Assembly: GCF_042477335.2 (NCBI RefSeq)
Contig: NC_091255.1
Coordinates: 18,516,501-18,580,500 of the forward strand
Length of the DNA stretch: 64,000 bases
Direction of reading: 5' to 3'
DNA from: Ovis canadensis
Taxonomy: Eukaryota > Chordata > Mammalia > Artiodactyla > Bovidae
Shown here: positions 9,768-20,376 of the stretch, piece by piece
How positions within the stretch are numbered: position 1 is the first letter of the stretch
How the letters are laid out: each line of letters begins with the position of its first letter
Notes under the pieces: model-generated
Seen by the model: the letters and a program-made list of their open reading frames with translations, nothing else
Database searches by the model: none
Told to the model about the DNA's origin: nothing
Translations under genes and position numbers: made by a program

Positions 9768-11556
9768 ATGGCGGGTCCCGTCAGCCTAAGAGAGCTTTTA
9801 ATGGGCGCTTCAGCCTGGACAAGCTCTGAGAGTCCCGAGGGGCCCCCTACAGAGGGTGGTGGGAGCGAGGCTGGCGGACCGGAGCCTCCTTGGCGGGAGG
9901 ATGAGATCTGCGTGGTGGGAATCTTCGGCAAAACGGCTCTGCGCCTGAATTCCGAGAAGTTTTCACTTGTGAACACGGTGTGCGACCGACAGGTCTTTCC
10001 CCTCTTTCGCCACCAAGATCCTGGAGATTCGGGGCCTGGAATTAGGACCGAGGCTGGGGCCGTCGGGGAGGCTGGCGGAGCCGGAGACCCTGGGGCTGGG
10101 ACCGGGACCGGGACCGGGACCGGGGCCGGGGCCGGGGATCCAGTTCGGGGAGGTGTAACTGCCGCGGAAGGCAACCGAACTGAGCCAGGTTCCCAGGATT
10201 ACAGCCTTCTGCAAGCCTATTACAACCAAGAAAGCAAAGTTCTGTACCTTCTTCTTACTTCCATCTGTGACAATTCCCAGCTTCTGCGGGCTTGTCGGGC
10301 CCTTCAGAGCGGGGAAGCTGGAGGTGGCCTCTCTTTACCTCATGCAGAAGCGCACGAGTTCTGGAAGCATCAAGAGAAGGTGCAGTGCCTCAGTCTCCTT
10401 TACCTTTTCTCCGTCTGTCACATATTGCTTCTGGTCCATCCCACTTGTTCCTTTGACATCACTTATGATCGAGTATTCAGAGCCCTGGATGGACTGAGAC
10501 AGAAAGTACTGCCCCTTCTCAAAACGGCTATTAAGGATTGTCCAGTTGGTAAAGACTGGAAACTAAACTGCCGACCTTGCCCACCTAGACTCCTTTTCCT
10601 TTTTCAACTCAACGGAGCACTCAAGGTAGAACCCCCTCGGAACCAAGACCCAGCTCATCCAGATAAGCCCAAGAAGCATTCTCCCAAAAGGAGACTGCAG
10701 CATGCCCTGGAGGACCAGATCTATAGAATCTTCCGGAAGAGTCGTGTCTTGACTAATCAGAGTATCAACTGTCTCTTTACTGTACCTGCCAATCAAGCTT
10801 TTGTGTACATAGTTCCCGGAAGCCAGGAGGAGGATCCGGTAGGCATGTTGCTGGACCAACTTAAGAGTCATTGTACTGTGAAAGACCCTGAATCTTTGTT
10901 GGTCCCTGCACCCCTTTCTGGGTCCAGGCGATACCAGGTGATGAGGCAGCACAGCAGACAACAGCTTTCTTTCCACACTGACACCGGCAGTTCTAGTTCT
11001 TCGGGGCAGCTAGTGGATTTCACGCTTCGAGAGTTCCTATGGCAGCATGTAGAGCTAGTACTAAGCAAGAAAGGTTTTGATGACAGTGTGGGCAGGAACC
11101 CACAGCCTTCCCATTTTGAACTTCCTACTTATCAGAAGTGGATCTCAGCAGCTTCAAAACTGTATGAAGTAGCTATTGATGGGAAAGAGGAGGACCCAGC
11201 ATCTCCCACTGGGGAGTTAACATCTAAGATTTTAAGCAGTATTAAAGTCTTGGAAGGGTTTTTGGATATTGACACAAAATTCTCAGAGAACCGTTGCCAA
11301 AAAGCTTTACCGATGGCCCATAGTGCCTACCAGTCAAATTTGCCTCATAATTACACAATGACTGTCCACAAGAATCAGCTTGCCCAGGCTCTTCGAGTGT
11401 ACAGCCAACATGCTAGGGGTCCAGCCTTTCACAAATATGCCATGCAGTTACACGAAGACTGCTACAAGTTTTGGAGCAATGGCCATCAGCTCTGTGAGGA
11501 GAGGAGTTTAACTGATCAACACTGTGTACATAAATTTCACTCCTTACCTAAATCAG
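9768..11556 (+). CDS. SMG8: SMG8 coding exon 1
   Basis: Encodes residues 1-596 plus one base of codon 597. It carries the G-like domain and most of the helical region, including HSRQQLSFH and the conserved FHKYAMQLHEDCYKFW segment. The donor is G|GTAGCT, weak at +5 (C). Reading on into the intron meets TAA at 11563 after two codons. Confidence 0.96.
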
Positions 11557-14556
11557 GTAGCTAAAGTTTTCTTAGCATTTCACAATCAAAATTTGGGGCT
11601 GTGTTTGTATTCTTGTTTTCAGACAGTTTGTTCCCTATGTATTGACATTTTAAAAAGAGAGCCCTACAGAAATTTAGGTGCATCAGATTTAAGTTTCCTC
11701 ACCTGCTGGAAAAAAAAATCAGCTATGACTACTAATTACATTGTATTTAAAGAAGAACCCTAAGGTATTAGTAAAAAAGAACTGTTAAATAATACAGAGT
11801 TTCAGGAATTTCATTCTAATGTTTTTACTTTGGAACTTTTGTTTAACTAAAATGAACAGAATGAGTTGTATGGTCACTATGATGGTGATAAACTTTACTT
11901 AGAAATTCTAGAAGGTTATATTTAAAGTATGTTTTATTTCCATATATTTCCACTTGCTTCTTCTGTTAGGTGTGTTTAATCAAGTGTGTGTGGGTGTGGG
12001 TGTGTGTGGGTGTTGAGGTGTTTTCTCCCCTCCTTATTTCCAAAGAACTCTGGAGAAATTTGAGGGTTAGGTACAATTGAATGCAGAATAAATGTGGGTC
12101 TGCATTGTGTGTAAAATTAATAGACTTATATTTTCCAGGAGAAAAACCAGAGGCTGATAGAAATCCTCCTGTGCTGTATCACAATAGCCGAGCTCGATCC
12201 ACTGGTGCCTGTAACTGTGGAAGGAAACAGGCACCCCGAGACGATCCCTTTGATATCAAGGCAGCTAACTATGACTTTTATCAGGTAGATTCTGCATTTT
12301 TTTTCTTCCTCTTCTCTCTGTCTCTCTATTTTGCTAACTACCATCTGAGTAAAATGTATCTTTTCAGAAGCAAAATGTCTAATAATAGATAAGTCAGTGT
12401 CACTTGCAGTGTAATATGTGATGAGAAAATTCTTTATATATGTACTTATTTGCCTACCCATTAACTGTTGATTCTTGCTTTTTAGTGTGAAGAATGTGTT
12501 GTTTTCTTTTATTTATTTTTGGCTGCCCTGGATCTTCGTTGCTTTGCGCAGGCTTTCTCTAGTTGCAGCGAGTGGCTGCTACGCTTCGTTGTGGTGCTCG
12601 GGCTTCTCATTGTGGTGGCTTCTCTTGCTGCGGTGCACAGGCTGTAGGTACACAGGCTTCAGTAACTGCAGCACACGGACTCAGTAGTTGTGACACACGG
12701 GCTTAGATTCCACGGCATGTGGAATCTTCCCAAACCAGGGGTTGAACGTATATCCCCTACACTGGCAGGTAGATTCTTATCCACTGTGCCACCAGGGAAG
12801 TCCAAGAATGTTTGCTTTCGATGAAAGGTTCACAGGATTTATTTGTTTTTTTTCCTTCCTCCATAGCTTCTGGAAGAAAAATGTTGTGGAAAATTGGATC
12901 ACATCAATTTCCCAGTATTTGAACCAAGTACTCCAGATCCTGCTCCTGCCAAAAACGAATCATCTCCTGCTCCCCCAGATGCCGATGCTGATAAACTTAA
13001 AGAGAAAGAACCTCAAACCCAAGGAGAGAGCACAAGCCTGAGTTTAGCTTTGAGTTTAGGCCAATCCACTGATAGTTTAGGTACCTATCCAGCTGATCCA
13101 CAAGCAGGAGGAGATAATCCAGAAGTTCATGGTCAAGGTGAAGTAAAAACTGAGAAGAGACCAAACTTGGTTGATCGGCAGGCATCCACAGTTGAATATC
13201 TCCCAGGCATGCTTCATTCAAATTGCCCCAAAGGTCTCCTACCCAAATTCTCCAGCTGGTCTTTGGTTAAACTAGGCCCTGCTAAATCTTATAACTTTCA
13301 TACTGGATTGGACCAACAGGGCTTCATTCCAGGAACAAACTATCTTATGCCTTGGGACATTGTCATCAGGACTAGAGCTGAAGATGAAGGAGACTTAGAT
13401 ACGAATTCTTGGCCTGCTCCAAATAAGGCTGTTCCTGGTAAGAGAAGTGCAGTTGTCATGGGCAGAGGAAGACGGCGAGATGACATAGCACGAGCATTTG
13501 TGGGCTTTGAATACGAAGACTCTCGAGGTCGAAGATTTATGTGCTCAGGTCCTGACAAAGTAATGAAAGTAATGGGAAGTGGACCCAAGGAATCAGCTTT
13601 AAAAGCCCTGAATAGTGATATGCCCTTGTATATTCTGTCATCCTCTCAGGGTAGAGGGCTAAAACCACATTATGCTCAACTTATGAGGCTTTTTGTCGTG
13701 GTTCCTGATGCTCCTTTGCAGATAATCTTAATGCCTCAGGTAAGAAATACAGCTTTTTGTGTTGTTAGCCAATCATATTTGTTGTTTGTTTTGATTGTTT
13801 GAAAAAAAGTACAGGGTATCAAACTAATTAAACAGGTCTTAATTTTAAATACGTCTTACATTAATAACTAATTTCTGTTTCTTAAAAAATAAATTGTAGG
13901 TGTGTTAATCAGTTCACACCATCAATTCACATCATTTAGTTAGAGGCAGAACTTGAAATTAAAAATCTGTAGAAAAGCAGGATAATATTTGAGGTTATTT
14001 AATGTAATATCAGATATGATTGAAGTTAGGAGTGTACCTGCTTATGTGCTCTTTGAACCTATCCTTGGTTTAGGCACTTAACCTTTCAGGTGTCTTTTTT
14101 TTTTGTTTTAAGATTTTTTTTCTTTTTTAAATTTATTTAGCTGCATGGGGTCTTGGTTGCAGCTCATAGTCTCTCTAGTTGCAGTACAAGGGTTTAATTG
14201 CCCCATGGCATGTGAGATCTTAGTTCCCCAGTGAGGGATACAGCCCTCATCCCCTGCTTTGCAAGGCGGATTCTTAACCACTGGGTCACCAGAGAAGTCC
14301 CTTTCAGATGTTTCTTCTTGAAAAATGTTAAAATCATCATATAACCTATGTTTTTCAGGTTCAGCCAGGCCCACCACCATGTCCAGTATTCTACCCAGAA
14401 AAGCAAGAAATCACTCTCCCACCTGATGGCCTCTGGGTTTTGAGGTTTCCTTACGCCTACGTGACTGAGAGAGGACCTTGTTTCCCTCCGAAGGAAAACG
14501 TGCAATTGATGAGTTATAAGGTGCTCCGTGGGGTTCTTAAAGCAGTAACACAATAA
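9768..14556 (+). CDS. SMG8: SMG8, subunit of the SMG1 kinase complex (nonsense-mediated decay)
   Basis: Complete gene: join(9768..11556, 12139..12284, 12867..13739, 14359..14556), 1001 codons plus TAA. SMG8 binds SMG9 and the PI3K-like kinase SMG1 and restrains the kinase; SMG1 phosphorylates UPF1 in nonsense-mediated mRNA decay in the cytoplasm. Recognised from near-identity to the mammalian protein along its whole length. The N-terminal G-like domain holds the degenerate P-loop GIFGKT (residues 51-56). A helical middle follows, then a Ser/Thr-rich linker and the C-terminal kinase-inhibitory part ending KAVTQ. The ATG at 9768 sits in a strong context (caccATGg) and gives the conserved MAGPVSLRELL start; the open frame upstream of it has no ATG. 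All introns are GT-AG and phases join correctly. It is about 10 residues longer than human SMG8 (991, from memory), mainly through a Gly-Thr/Gly-Ala tract. No frameshift or internal stop. Confidence 0.97.
10092..10136 (+). repeat. GC-rich in-frame tandem repeat in SMG8 exon 1
   Basis: Consecutive 6-base units, ggg-acc then ggg-gcc, encode (Gly-Thr)x4 then (Gly-Ala)x2 at residues 109-123. Human SMG8 has a shorter, non-alternating stretch at this place (from memory). Unit gains or losses keep the frame. Confidence 0.85.
11983..12014. repeat. (GT/GGT)n repeat in SMG8 intron 1
   Basis: Alternating 'gtgtgtg' and 'ggtgtggg' units; the only simple repeat in this intron. Confidence 0.8.
12139..12284 (+). 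CDS. SMG8: SMG8 coding exon 2
   Basis: Acceptor 'ttttccag' at 12131-12138. Encodes the rest of codon 597 to residue 645, including the Cys pair in GACNCGRKQ and ending ANYDFYQ. The donor is CAG|GTAGAT, and the exon ends on a codon boundary. Confidence 0.96.
12506..12803 (-). mobile_element. tRNA-Glu-derived SINE in SMG8 intron 2
   Basis: Near full-length reversed copy from 'tttatttatttttggctgcc' to 'gtgccaccagggaagtcc'. It makes up half of the 582-bp intron and ends 63 bp before the exon 3 acceptor. Confidence 0.9.
12867..13739 (+). CDS. SMG8: SMG8 coding exon 3
   Basis: Acceptor 'cctccatag' ends at 12866. Residues 646-936 begin LLEEKCCGKLDHINFPVFEP, pass through the Ser-rich linker (SLSLALSLGQSTDSLG) and end in DAPLQIILMPQ. 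The donor is CAG|GTAAGA, a strong site. Confidence 0.96.
14118..14301 (-). mobile_element. tRNA-Glu-derived SINE in SMG8 intron 3
   Basis: Reversed copy with 'ttatttagctgcatggggtc' at the tail side and 'gtcaccagagaagtccc' at the head. Its head end is about 57 bp before the exon 4 acceptor. Confidence 0.85.
14359..14556 (+). CDS. SMG8: SMG8 coding exon 4
   Basis: Acceptor 'tttttcag' ends at 14358. Residues 937-1001 begin VQPGPPPCPVFYPEK and end GVLKAVTQ, followed by TAA (14554-14556). The 3' UTR runs to the poly(A) signals downstream. Confidence 0.96.
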   Translation, partial: VQPGPPPCPVFYPEKQEITLPPDGLWVLRFPYAYVTERGPCFPPKENVQLMSYKVLRGVLKAVTQ

Positions 14557-14753
14557 GTGTTTTCCAGCCAGTACAGTCTTGAATTTGAGCTGGATTTTGG
14601 TTTTGGTGTGTACAGGATCTTTTTTGGTGTGTAATACTGTGTTTTCTTGAGCCCAAAATATGTTTTGTTACAGAAGTTCAGTATTTGGACAGTAATTGTT
14701 CTACTGTTTCGTGATATTGTTGATATTTATTGTAAATGGGGGTATAACTTCTT

Positions 14754-14759
14754 AATAAA
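14754..14759 (+). terminator. SMG8 poly(A) signal, proximal
   Basis: Canonical AATAAA about 200 bp after the stop codon, followed by a T/G-rich 'cgttgtttattc' typical of a downstream element. Confidence 0.75.
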
Positions 14760-14834
14760 CGTTGTTTATTCTAGAAAAGGACATAAAATACATGGTTGAT
14801 ACCTCTATTTTCTTGTTTCTGTTTTACTGTCCAT

Positions 14835-14840
14835 AATAAA
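14835..14840 (+). terminator. SMG8 poly(A) signal, distal candidate
   Basis: A second AATAAA, 81 bp further on. It could serve as an alternative end of the transcript. Confidence 0.45.
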
Positions 14841-15145
14841 AAATACTTCTGTTATAACTGAATATTGCATTATCATGTTGAGCCAGAGGTTTGTTTTGTT
14901 TAGGTTTTTGTTTTTTTTTTACTGAAATGATGTTTTAGCTGGGATTTTCCTTAAAACACTGCTCCTGAAATTATCTTCAGAATAAGATGATCTAGTAGGT
15001 TATCTGGTAATTGTATGAGTACTTAATTGCAAAAAATGCCCTATATTGTTTAGCTCATAGTTTTGGTTCCTGAGTTACATTGCTTTGTTCTCACCGGTTT
15101 ATTCTTGGACTGATGAAATACCATATTTAAAAAAAAATTTTTTTT

Positions 15146-15477
15146 TGTTTTATTTATTTATTTATGGCTGTGCTGGGCTTTTTTAGTGCTTTGTTTTTAG
15201 TGCTTTTGCGAGAGCTTTCTCTCGTGTGGCGAGGTGGGGCAAGTCTTCCTTGCAGTGGCTTCTCTTGTTGTGGAGCACAGGCTCTAGGCCTGTGGGCTTT
15301 AGTAGTTGTGGCTTGTGGGCTCAGTGTTTGCAGCTCTTGGGCTCCAGAACACGGGCTTAGTGGTTGTGGCCACGGGCTTAGTTGTTCAGTGACTTGGGAT
15401 TTTCCCCGACCAGGATCAAATTAGTGTCCCCTATGCTGGCAGATGAATTCTTACCCACTGCGCCACCAGGGAAGTCT
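15146..15477 (-). mobile_element. tRNA-Glu-derived SINE, long copy
   Basis: Reversed full-length form with tail 'ttatttatttatttatggct', several 'gtggct' body units and head end 'tgcgccaccagggaagtc'. It lies 0.3 kb beyond the distal SMG8 poly(A) signal. Confidence 0.9.
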
Positions 15478-16128
15478 GAGATACCATGTTTTAAATTAAG
15501 TTTTAAATAACTAAAACCTATTTATCCAAAATATTAGTACACATTTTATTCATTGGAAATTGCTGTACTGTGAAACAGTTTGCTAAGTGATACAAATTCT
15601 ATCAGTTCATATCAATATTAACTTTCACCATCAAAATAGTGACACTGACATATCACTAGCTAAGTTATGCAAAATAAGTTAGTATACCAAAATTCTAGTG
15701 TAATTGATTATATTTTCTTAGACACATTGGTTTTGAAATACTGAGCAAATAGAATTGGAGATTTTAATACTGTATATGAAGTGTAGTATTTGATTAACAC
15801 ATCTTGCTACCAGACCAGCATAAAACAGTTACTTAGGTTTTAATTAGATTAGACCTTAAATTTTCAAACCTACAGAGAAAAACATATAACTAGCAGCCAA
15901 TTTAAAACTGTAATTAATTAGGTGTCTTTTTATACCTGTTTTACTGTAGTTTTGTTAGGGGGAGAATCTGAGCCAATGTGAAAGTTAGTGTACATTTTTT
16001 CATCCCGTCCTTATTTTTCATCCTTTTCCCTTATATCATTCATTCTTTTTATATCAGTTTTAAAAATCCCAACTACTGTTGTATTAATTGTAGTTCTTGG
16101 TTGTTGCAAGAAATATGGCTAGATTGTT
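15478..16128. other. Intergenic sequence, nothing recognised
   Basis: AT-rich unique-looking DNA; no repeat consensus or open frame of note. Confidence 0.45.
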
Positions 16129-16129
16129 C

Positions 16130-16338
16130 TGTAAGTAAGTAAGTGTTAGTCACTCTGTCGTGTCTGACTCTGCAACCCCATGGACTGCCAGGCTCCTCTG
16201 TCCATGGAATTCTTCACACAAGAATACTGGAGTAGGTAGCGATTCCCTTCCCTCAGGGATCTTCCCAACCCAGGGATCAAACCGGGATCTCCTCATTGCA
16301 GGCAGATTCTTTGCCATCTGAACCACTAGGGAAGCCCA
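16130..16338 (-). mobile_element. Bov-tA SINE
   Basis: A 'taagtaagtaagt' run precedes the body 'gtcgtgtctgactctgcaac'. The reversed head ends 'gaaccactagggaagccc'. Confidence 0.9.
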
Positions 16339-16787
16339 TTGTTCTAAGACTTGACTTAGAGGCTGTTAAAGACTTTTACTTAGGTTGTGTAAACTTGTAG
16401 GTCAAAGGAACTTTAAAAAGTACTTTATGAGAACAAATAGGTTTCAGAAGAGCAAACCTCTGACTTTTTTGCTTTGTTTCCTTGCTAATGTCATTCTACA
16501 CTGAACGACTTTACTGCTTAAATTAGAAAGTGATTTTCCTTGATTACATTTGGTTACAGAGGCAACCCTAATTTGAATTTCTGTAGCATTTTTAAATACA
16601 AATCTTTATTTGAAGTATTTATAATGTGTTAGATTCTGGTGTACAGCAAAGTGATTGAGTTATATATATGTGTGTATATATCAATGTATATGTATATTCT
16701 TTTTTGCATTCTTTTCCATTATGGTTTATTATAGGATATTGAAATAGTCCTTGGTGCTATGCCTTCTTGTTTATCTGTTGTTGCTTT

Positions 16788-16908
16788 TTTTTTGGCTGCA
16801 CCACAAGGTTTGTCCACAAGGCTTGTGGGATTTTGCTTAGTTCCCTGACCAGAGATTGAACCCCGGCAGCCGGTGCAGAATCCTAACCATTGCACCTCCA
16901 GGGAAGTC
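16788..16908 (-). mobile_element. tRNA-Glu-derived SINE inside L1
   Basis: Carries 'ttggctgcaccacaaggttt', 'ttccctgaccagagattgaa' and head end 'gcacctccagggaagtc'. Confidence 0.85.
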
Positions 16909-17584
16909 TCTATTTTATATATAGCAGTTTGTATCTGCTAATTCCAAACTCCTAGTTTATTCTTCTTGTACACCCTTACCTCTTTGGTAACCATAAATTT
17001 GTTTTCTATATCTGTGAGTTTATTTCTGTTTTGTAAATAAGTTCATTGTATCATGTTTTAGATTCCATTTCTTCATTTCAGTTCAGTTGCTTAGTCGTGT
17101 CCCACTCTTTGCGACCCCACGGACTCTTTGCAACCTCATGCAGCACACCAGGCCTCCCTGTCCATCACCAACTCCCAGAGCTTGCTCAAACTCATGAACA
17201 TTGAGTCAGTGATGCCATCCAACCATCTTATCCTCTGTCGTCCCCTTCTCTTCCCAGCCTCAATCTTTCCCAGCATCAGGGTCTTTTCAAATGAGTCAAC
17301 TCTCTGCATGAGGTGGCCAAAGTATTGGAGTTTTAACTTCAACATCAGTCCCTCCAACTGATCTCCTTCAGGATGGACTGGTTGGAGCTCCTTGCATTCC
17401 AAGGGACTCTCAAGAGTTTTCTCCAACACCACAGTTCAAAAGCATCAATTCTTCAGCAGTCAGCTTTCTTTATAGTCCAACTCTCACATCCATACATGCC
17501 TACTGGAAAAAACCATAGCCTTCACTACATGAACCTTCGTTGGCAAAGTAATATCTCTGCTTTTTAATATGCTATCTAGGTTGG

Positions 17585-18496
17585 TCATAACTTTCCTTCC
17601 AAGGAGCAAGCGTCTTTTAATTTAATGGCTGCAGTCACCATCTGCAGTGATTTTGGAGCCCAGAAAAATAAAGTCAGCCACTGTTTCCCTTTTTCCCCAT
17701 CTATTTGCCGTGAAGTGATGGCACCGGAGGCCATGATCTTCGTTTTCTGAATGTCGAGCTTTAAGCCAACTTTTTCACTCTCCTCTTTCACATTCATCAA
17801 AAGGCTCTTTAGTTCTTCTTCACTTTCTGCCATAAGGGTGGTGTCCTCTGCATATTTGCGGTTATTGATATTTCTCCCAGCAATCTTGATTCCAGCTTGT
17901 GCTTCCTCCAGCCCAGTGTTTCTCATGATGTACTCTGCATAAAAGTTAAATAAGCAGGGTGACAATATACAGCCTTGACGTACTTCTTTGCCTATATGGA
18001 ACCAGTCTGTTTTTCCATGTCCAGTTCTAACTGTTGCTTCCTGGCCTGTATACAGGTTTCTTAAGAGGCAGGTCAGGTGGGCTGGTATTCCCATCTCTCT
18101 CAGAATTTCCCACAGTTTATTGTGATGTACACAGTCAAAGGCTTTGGCATAGTCAAGAAAGCAGAAATAGATGTTTTTCTGGAACTCTCTTGCTTTTTCT
18201 ATGATCCAATGGATGTTGCCAATTTGATCTCTGGTTCCTCTGCCTTTTCTAAAAATAGCTTGAACATCTGGAAGTTCACAGTTCACATATTGCTGAAGCC
18301 TGGCTTGGAGAATTTTGAGCATTACTTTAATAGCGTGTAAGATGAGTACAATTGTGTGGTAGTTTGAACATTCTTTGACATTACCTTTCTTTGTGATTGA
18401 AATGAAAGCTGACCTTTTCCAGTCCTGTGGCCAGTGCTGAGTTTTCCAAATTTGCTGACATGTTGAGTGCAGCACTTTCACAGCATCATCTTTCAC
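17585..18496 (-). pseudogene. BovB reverse transcriptase domain remnant (303-codon open stretch)
   Basis: The open frame spans the RT palm and thumb of the BovB (RTE-clade) polyprotein. It includes the finger-to-palm segment AFRKGRGTRDQIGNIHWIIE, the first catalytic block CFLDYAKAFDCVHH and the region after GCILSPCLFN. The catalytic box reads YAEDTTLM, where other copies in this window have YADDTTLM, so the second catalytic Asp is replaced by Glu (codon 17846-17848). The frame breaks upstream and downstream. Retrotransposon-derived, not a host gene. Confidence 0.85.
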
Positions 18497-19120
18497 GATT
18501 TGAAATAGCTCAACTGGAATTCCATCACCTCCACTAGCTTTGTTCGTAGTGATGCTTCCTAAGGCCCACCTGACTTCACATTCCAGAATGTCTGGCTCTA
18601 GGTGAGTGAGTGATCACACCTTCGTGATTATCTGGGTCATGAAGATCTTTGGCATAATCAGTAAAGCAGAAATAGATGTTTTTCTGAAACTCTTGCTTTT
18701 TCTATGATCCAGCGGATGTTGGCAATTTGATCTCTGTTCCTCTGCCTTTTCTAAATCCAGCTTGAACATCTGGAAGTTTATGGTTCACATACTGTTGAAG
18801 TCTGGCTTGGAGAATTTTGAGCATTACTTTGCTAGCATGTGAGAAGAGTGCAATTGTGCAGTAGTTTGAGCATTCTTTGGTGTTGCCTTTCTGCGAGACT
18901 GGAATGAAAACTGACCTTTTCCAGTCCTGTGGCCACTGCTGAGTTTTTCAAATTTGCTAGCATATTGAGTGTGGCACTTTAGCAGCAGCATCTTTTAGGA
19001 TTTGAAATAGTTCAACTGGCTTTGTTCGTAGTGATGCTTCCTAAGGCCCACTTGACATCACGTTCCAGGATGTCTAGTTCTAGGTCGGTGATCACACCAT
19101 CATGGTTATCTGGGTCATGT
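18146..19120 (-). repeat. Tandem duplication within BovB (about 505-bp unit)
   Basis: Copy A (18146-18645) and copy B (18651-19120) both cover the stretch from 'agcagaaatagatgtttttc' to 'tctgggtcatg'. The junction shares the 9-bp word CTTTGGCAT (18142-18150 and 18647-18655). The copies differ at many bases, and copy B lacks about 24 bp near 19018. Confidence 0.9.
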
Positions 19121-19643
19121 ATAGTTCTTCTGTGTATTGTTGCCACCTCTTCTTAATATCCTCTGTTTTTGTTAGGTCCATACCATTTCTGTCCTTTACT
19201 GTGCCCATCTTTCCATGAAATGCTCCCTTGGTATCTCTAGTTTTCTTGACGAGATCTCTAGTCTTTACCATTTTGTTGTTTTTCTCTATTTCTTTCCATT
19301 GATCACTGAGGAAGGCTGTCTGATCTCTCCTTGCTATTCTTTGAAACTCTGCATTCAAATGGACATATCCTTCCTTTTCTCCTTTGCCTTTCACTTCTCG
19401 TCTTCTCTCAGCTATTTGTAAGGCCCCCTCAGACAACCATTTTGCCTTTTTGCATTTCTTTTTCTTGGGGATGGTCTTGATCACTGCCTCTTGTACAACG
19501 TCACAAACCTCCGTCCATAGTTCTTCCGGCACTCTTATCAGATCTAATCCCTTGAATCTATTTGTCATTTCCACTGTGTAATCGTAAGGGATTTGATTTA
19601 GGTCATACCTGAACGGTCTCATGGTTTTCCCTACTTTCTTCAA
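19092..19643 (-). pseudogene. BovB linker region remnant (endonuclease to RT)
   Basis: A 183-codon open stretch reads the BovB segment between the endonuclease and RT domains: RPFRYDLNQIPYDYTVE, the basic [20 protein letters not shown] patch, and TRDTKGAFHGKMGTVKDRNG. It ends at a frame break. Confidence 0.85.
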
Positions 19644-20170
19644 TTTGAGTCTGAATTTGGCAACGAGTTCATGATCTGAGCCCCAGTCAGCTCCTGGTCT
19701 TGTTTTTGCTGACTGTATAAAGCTTCTCCGTCTTCAGCTGCAAAGAATATAATCAATCTGATTTTGGTATTGACCATCTGGTGATGTCCATATGTAGAGT
19801 CTTCTCTTGTGTTGTTGGAAAATGGTGTTTGCTATGACCAGTGCGTTCTCTTGGCAAAATTCTTAGCCTTTGACCTGCTTTTTTTGTACTCCAAGGCCAA
19901 ATTTGCCTGTTACTCCAGGTATCTCTTGACTTCCTACTTTTGCATTTCAGTCCCCTATAATGAAAAGGACATCGTTTTTGGGTGTTAGTTCTAGAAGGTC
20001 TTGTAGGTCTTCATTAGAACTGTTCAGCTTCTTCAGCATTACTGGTTGAGGCATAGACTTGGATTACTGTGATACTGAACGGTTTGCCTCGGAAACGAAC
20101 AGAGATCATTCTGTCGTTTTTGAGATTGCATCCAAGTACTGCATAGAAAGCATTCCATTTGTAAGTGATA

Positions 20171-20376
20171 GTGTGTATAGTATGAAAGTGAAAGTTGCTC
20201 AGTCGTGTCCAACTGTTTGTGACCCTATGGACTGTACAGTCCATGGAATTCTCTAGGCCAGAATACTGGAGTGGGTAGCCTTTCCCTTCTCCGGGGGATC
20301 TTCCCAACCCAGCGATCAATCCCAGATCTCCCACATTGCAGGCAGATTCTTTACCAGCTGAGCCACAAGGGAGGCC
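20171..20376 (-). mobile_element. Bov-tA SINE at the BovB/L1 junction
   Basis: Flanked by 'ttgtaagtgata' (20159-20170) and 'ttgtaagcgata' (20377-20388), one mismatch. It therefore inserted into L1 sequence just outside the BovB target duplication. Confidence 0.9.

Larger units (their letters stand above)
17071..20151 (-). mobile_element. Long BovB LINE with internal duplication
   Basis: The longest BovB here. On the minus strand it runs from the part after the endonuclease domain, through reverse transcriptase, to the 3' end 'tcagttcagttgcttagtcg'. It is flanked by the TSD 'attccattt' (17062-17070 and 20152-20160). It is 5' truncated and carries frameshifts, so it is not an active copy. A ~505-bp internal tandem duplication accounts for part of its length. 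Confidence 0.95.

Noticed and set aside
9755-10174. 139-codon minus-strand ORF rich in Pro-Val
   Set aside because: Shadow of the GC-rich SMG8 repeat on the opposite strand; no conserved content.
11557-12866. SMG8 introns 1 and 2 both exactly 582 bp
   Set aside because: One is SINE-free and the other is half SINE; their sequences are unrelated, so the equal length is coincidence.
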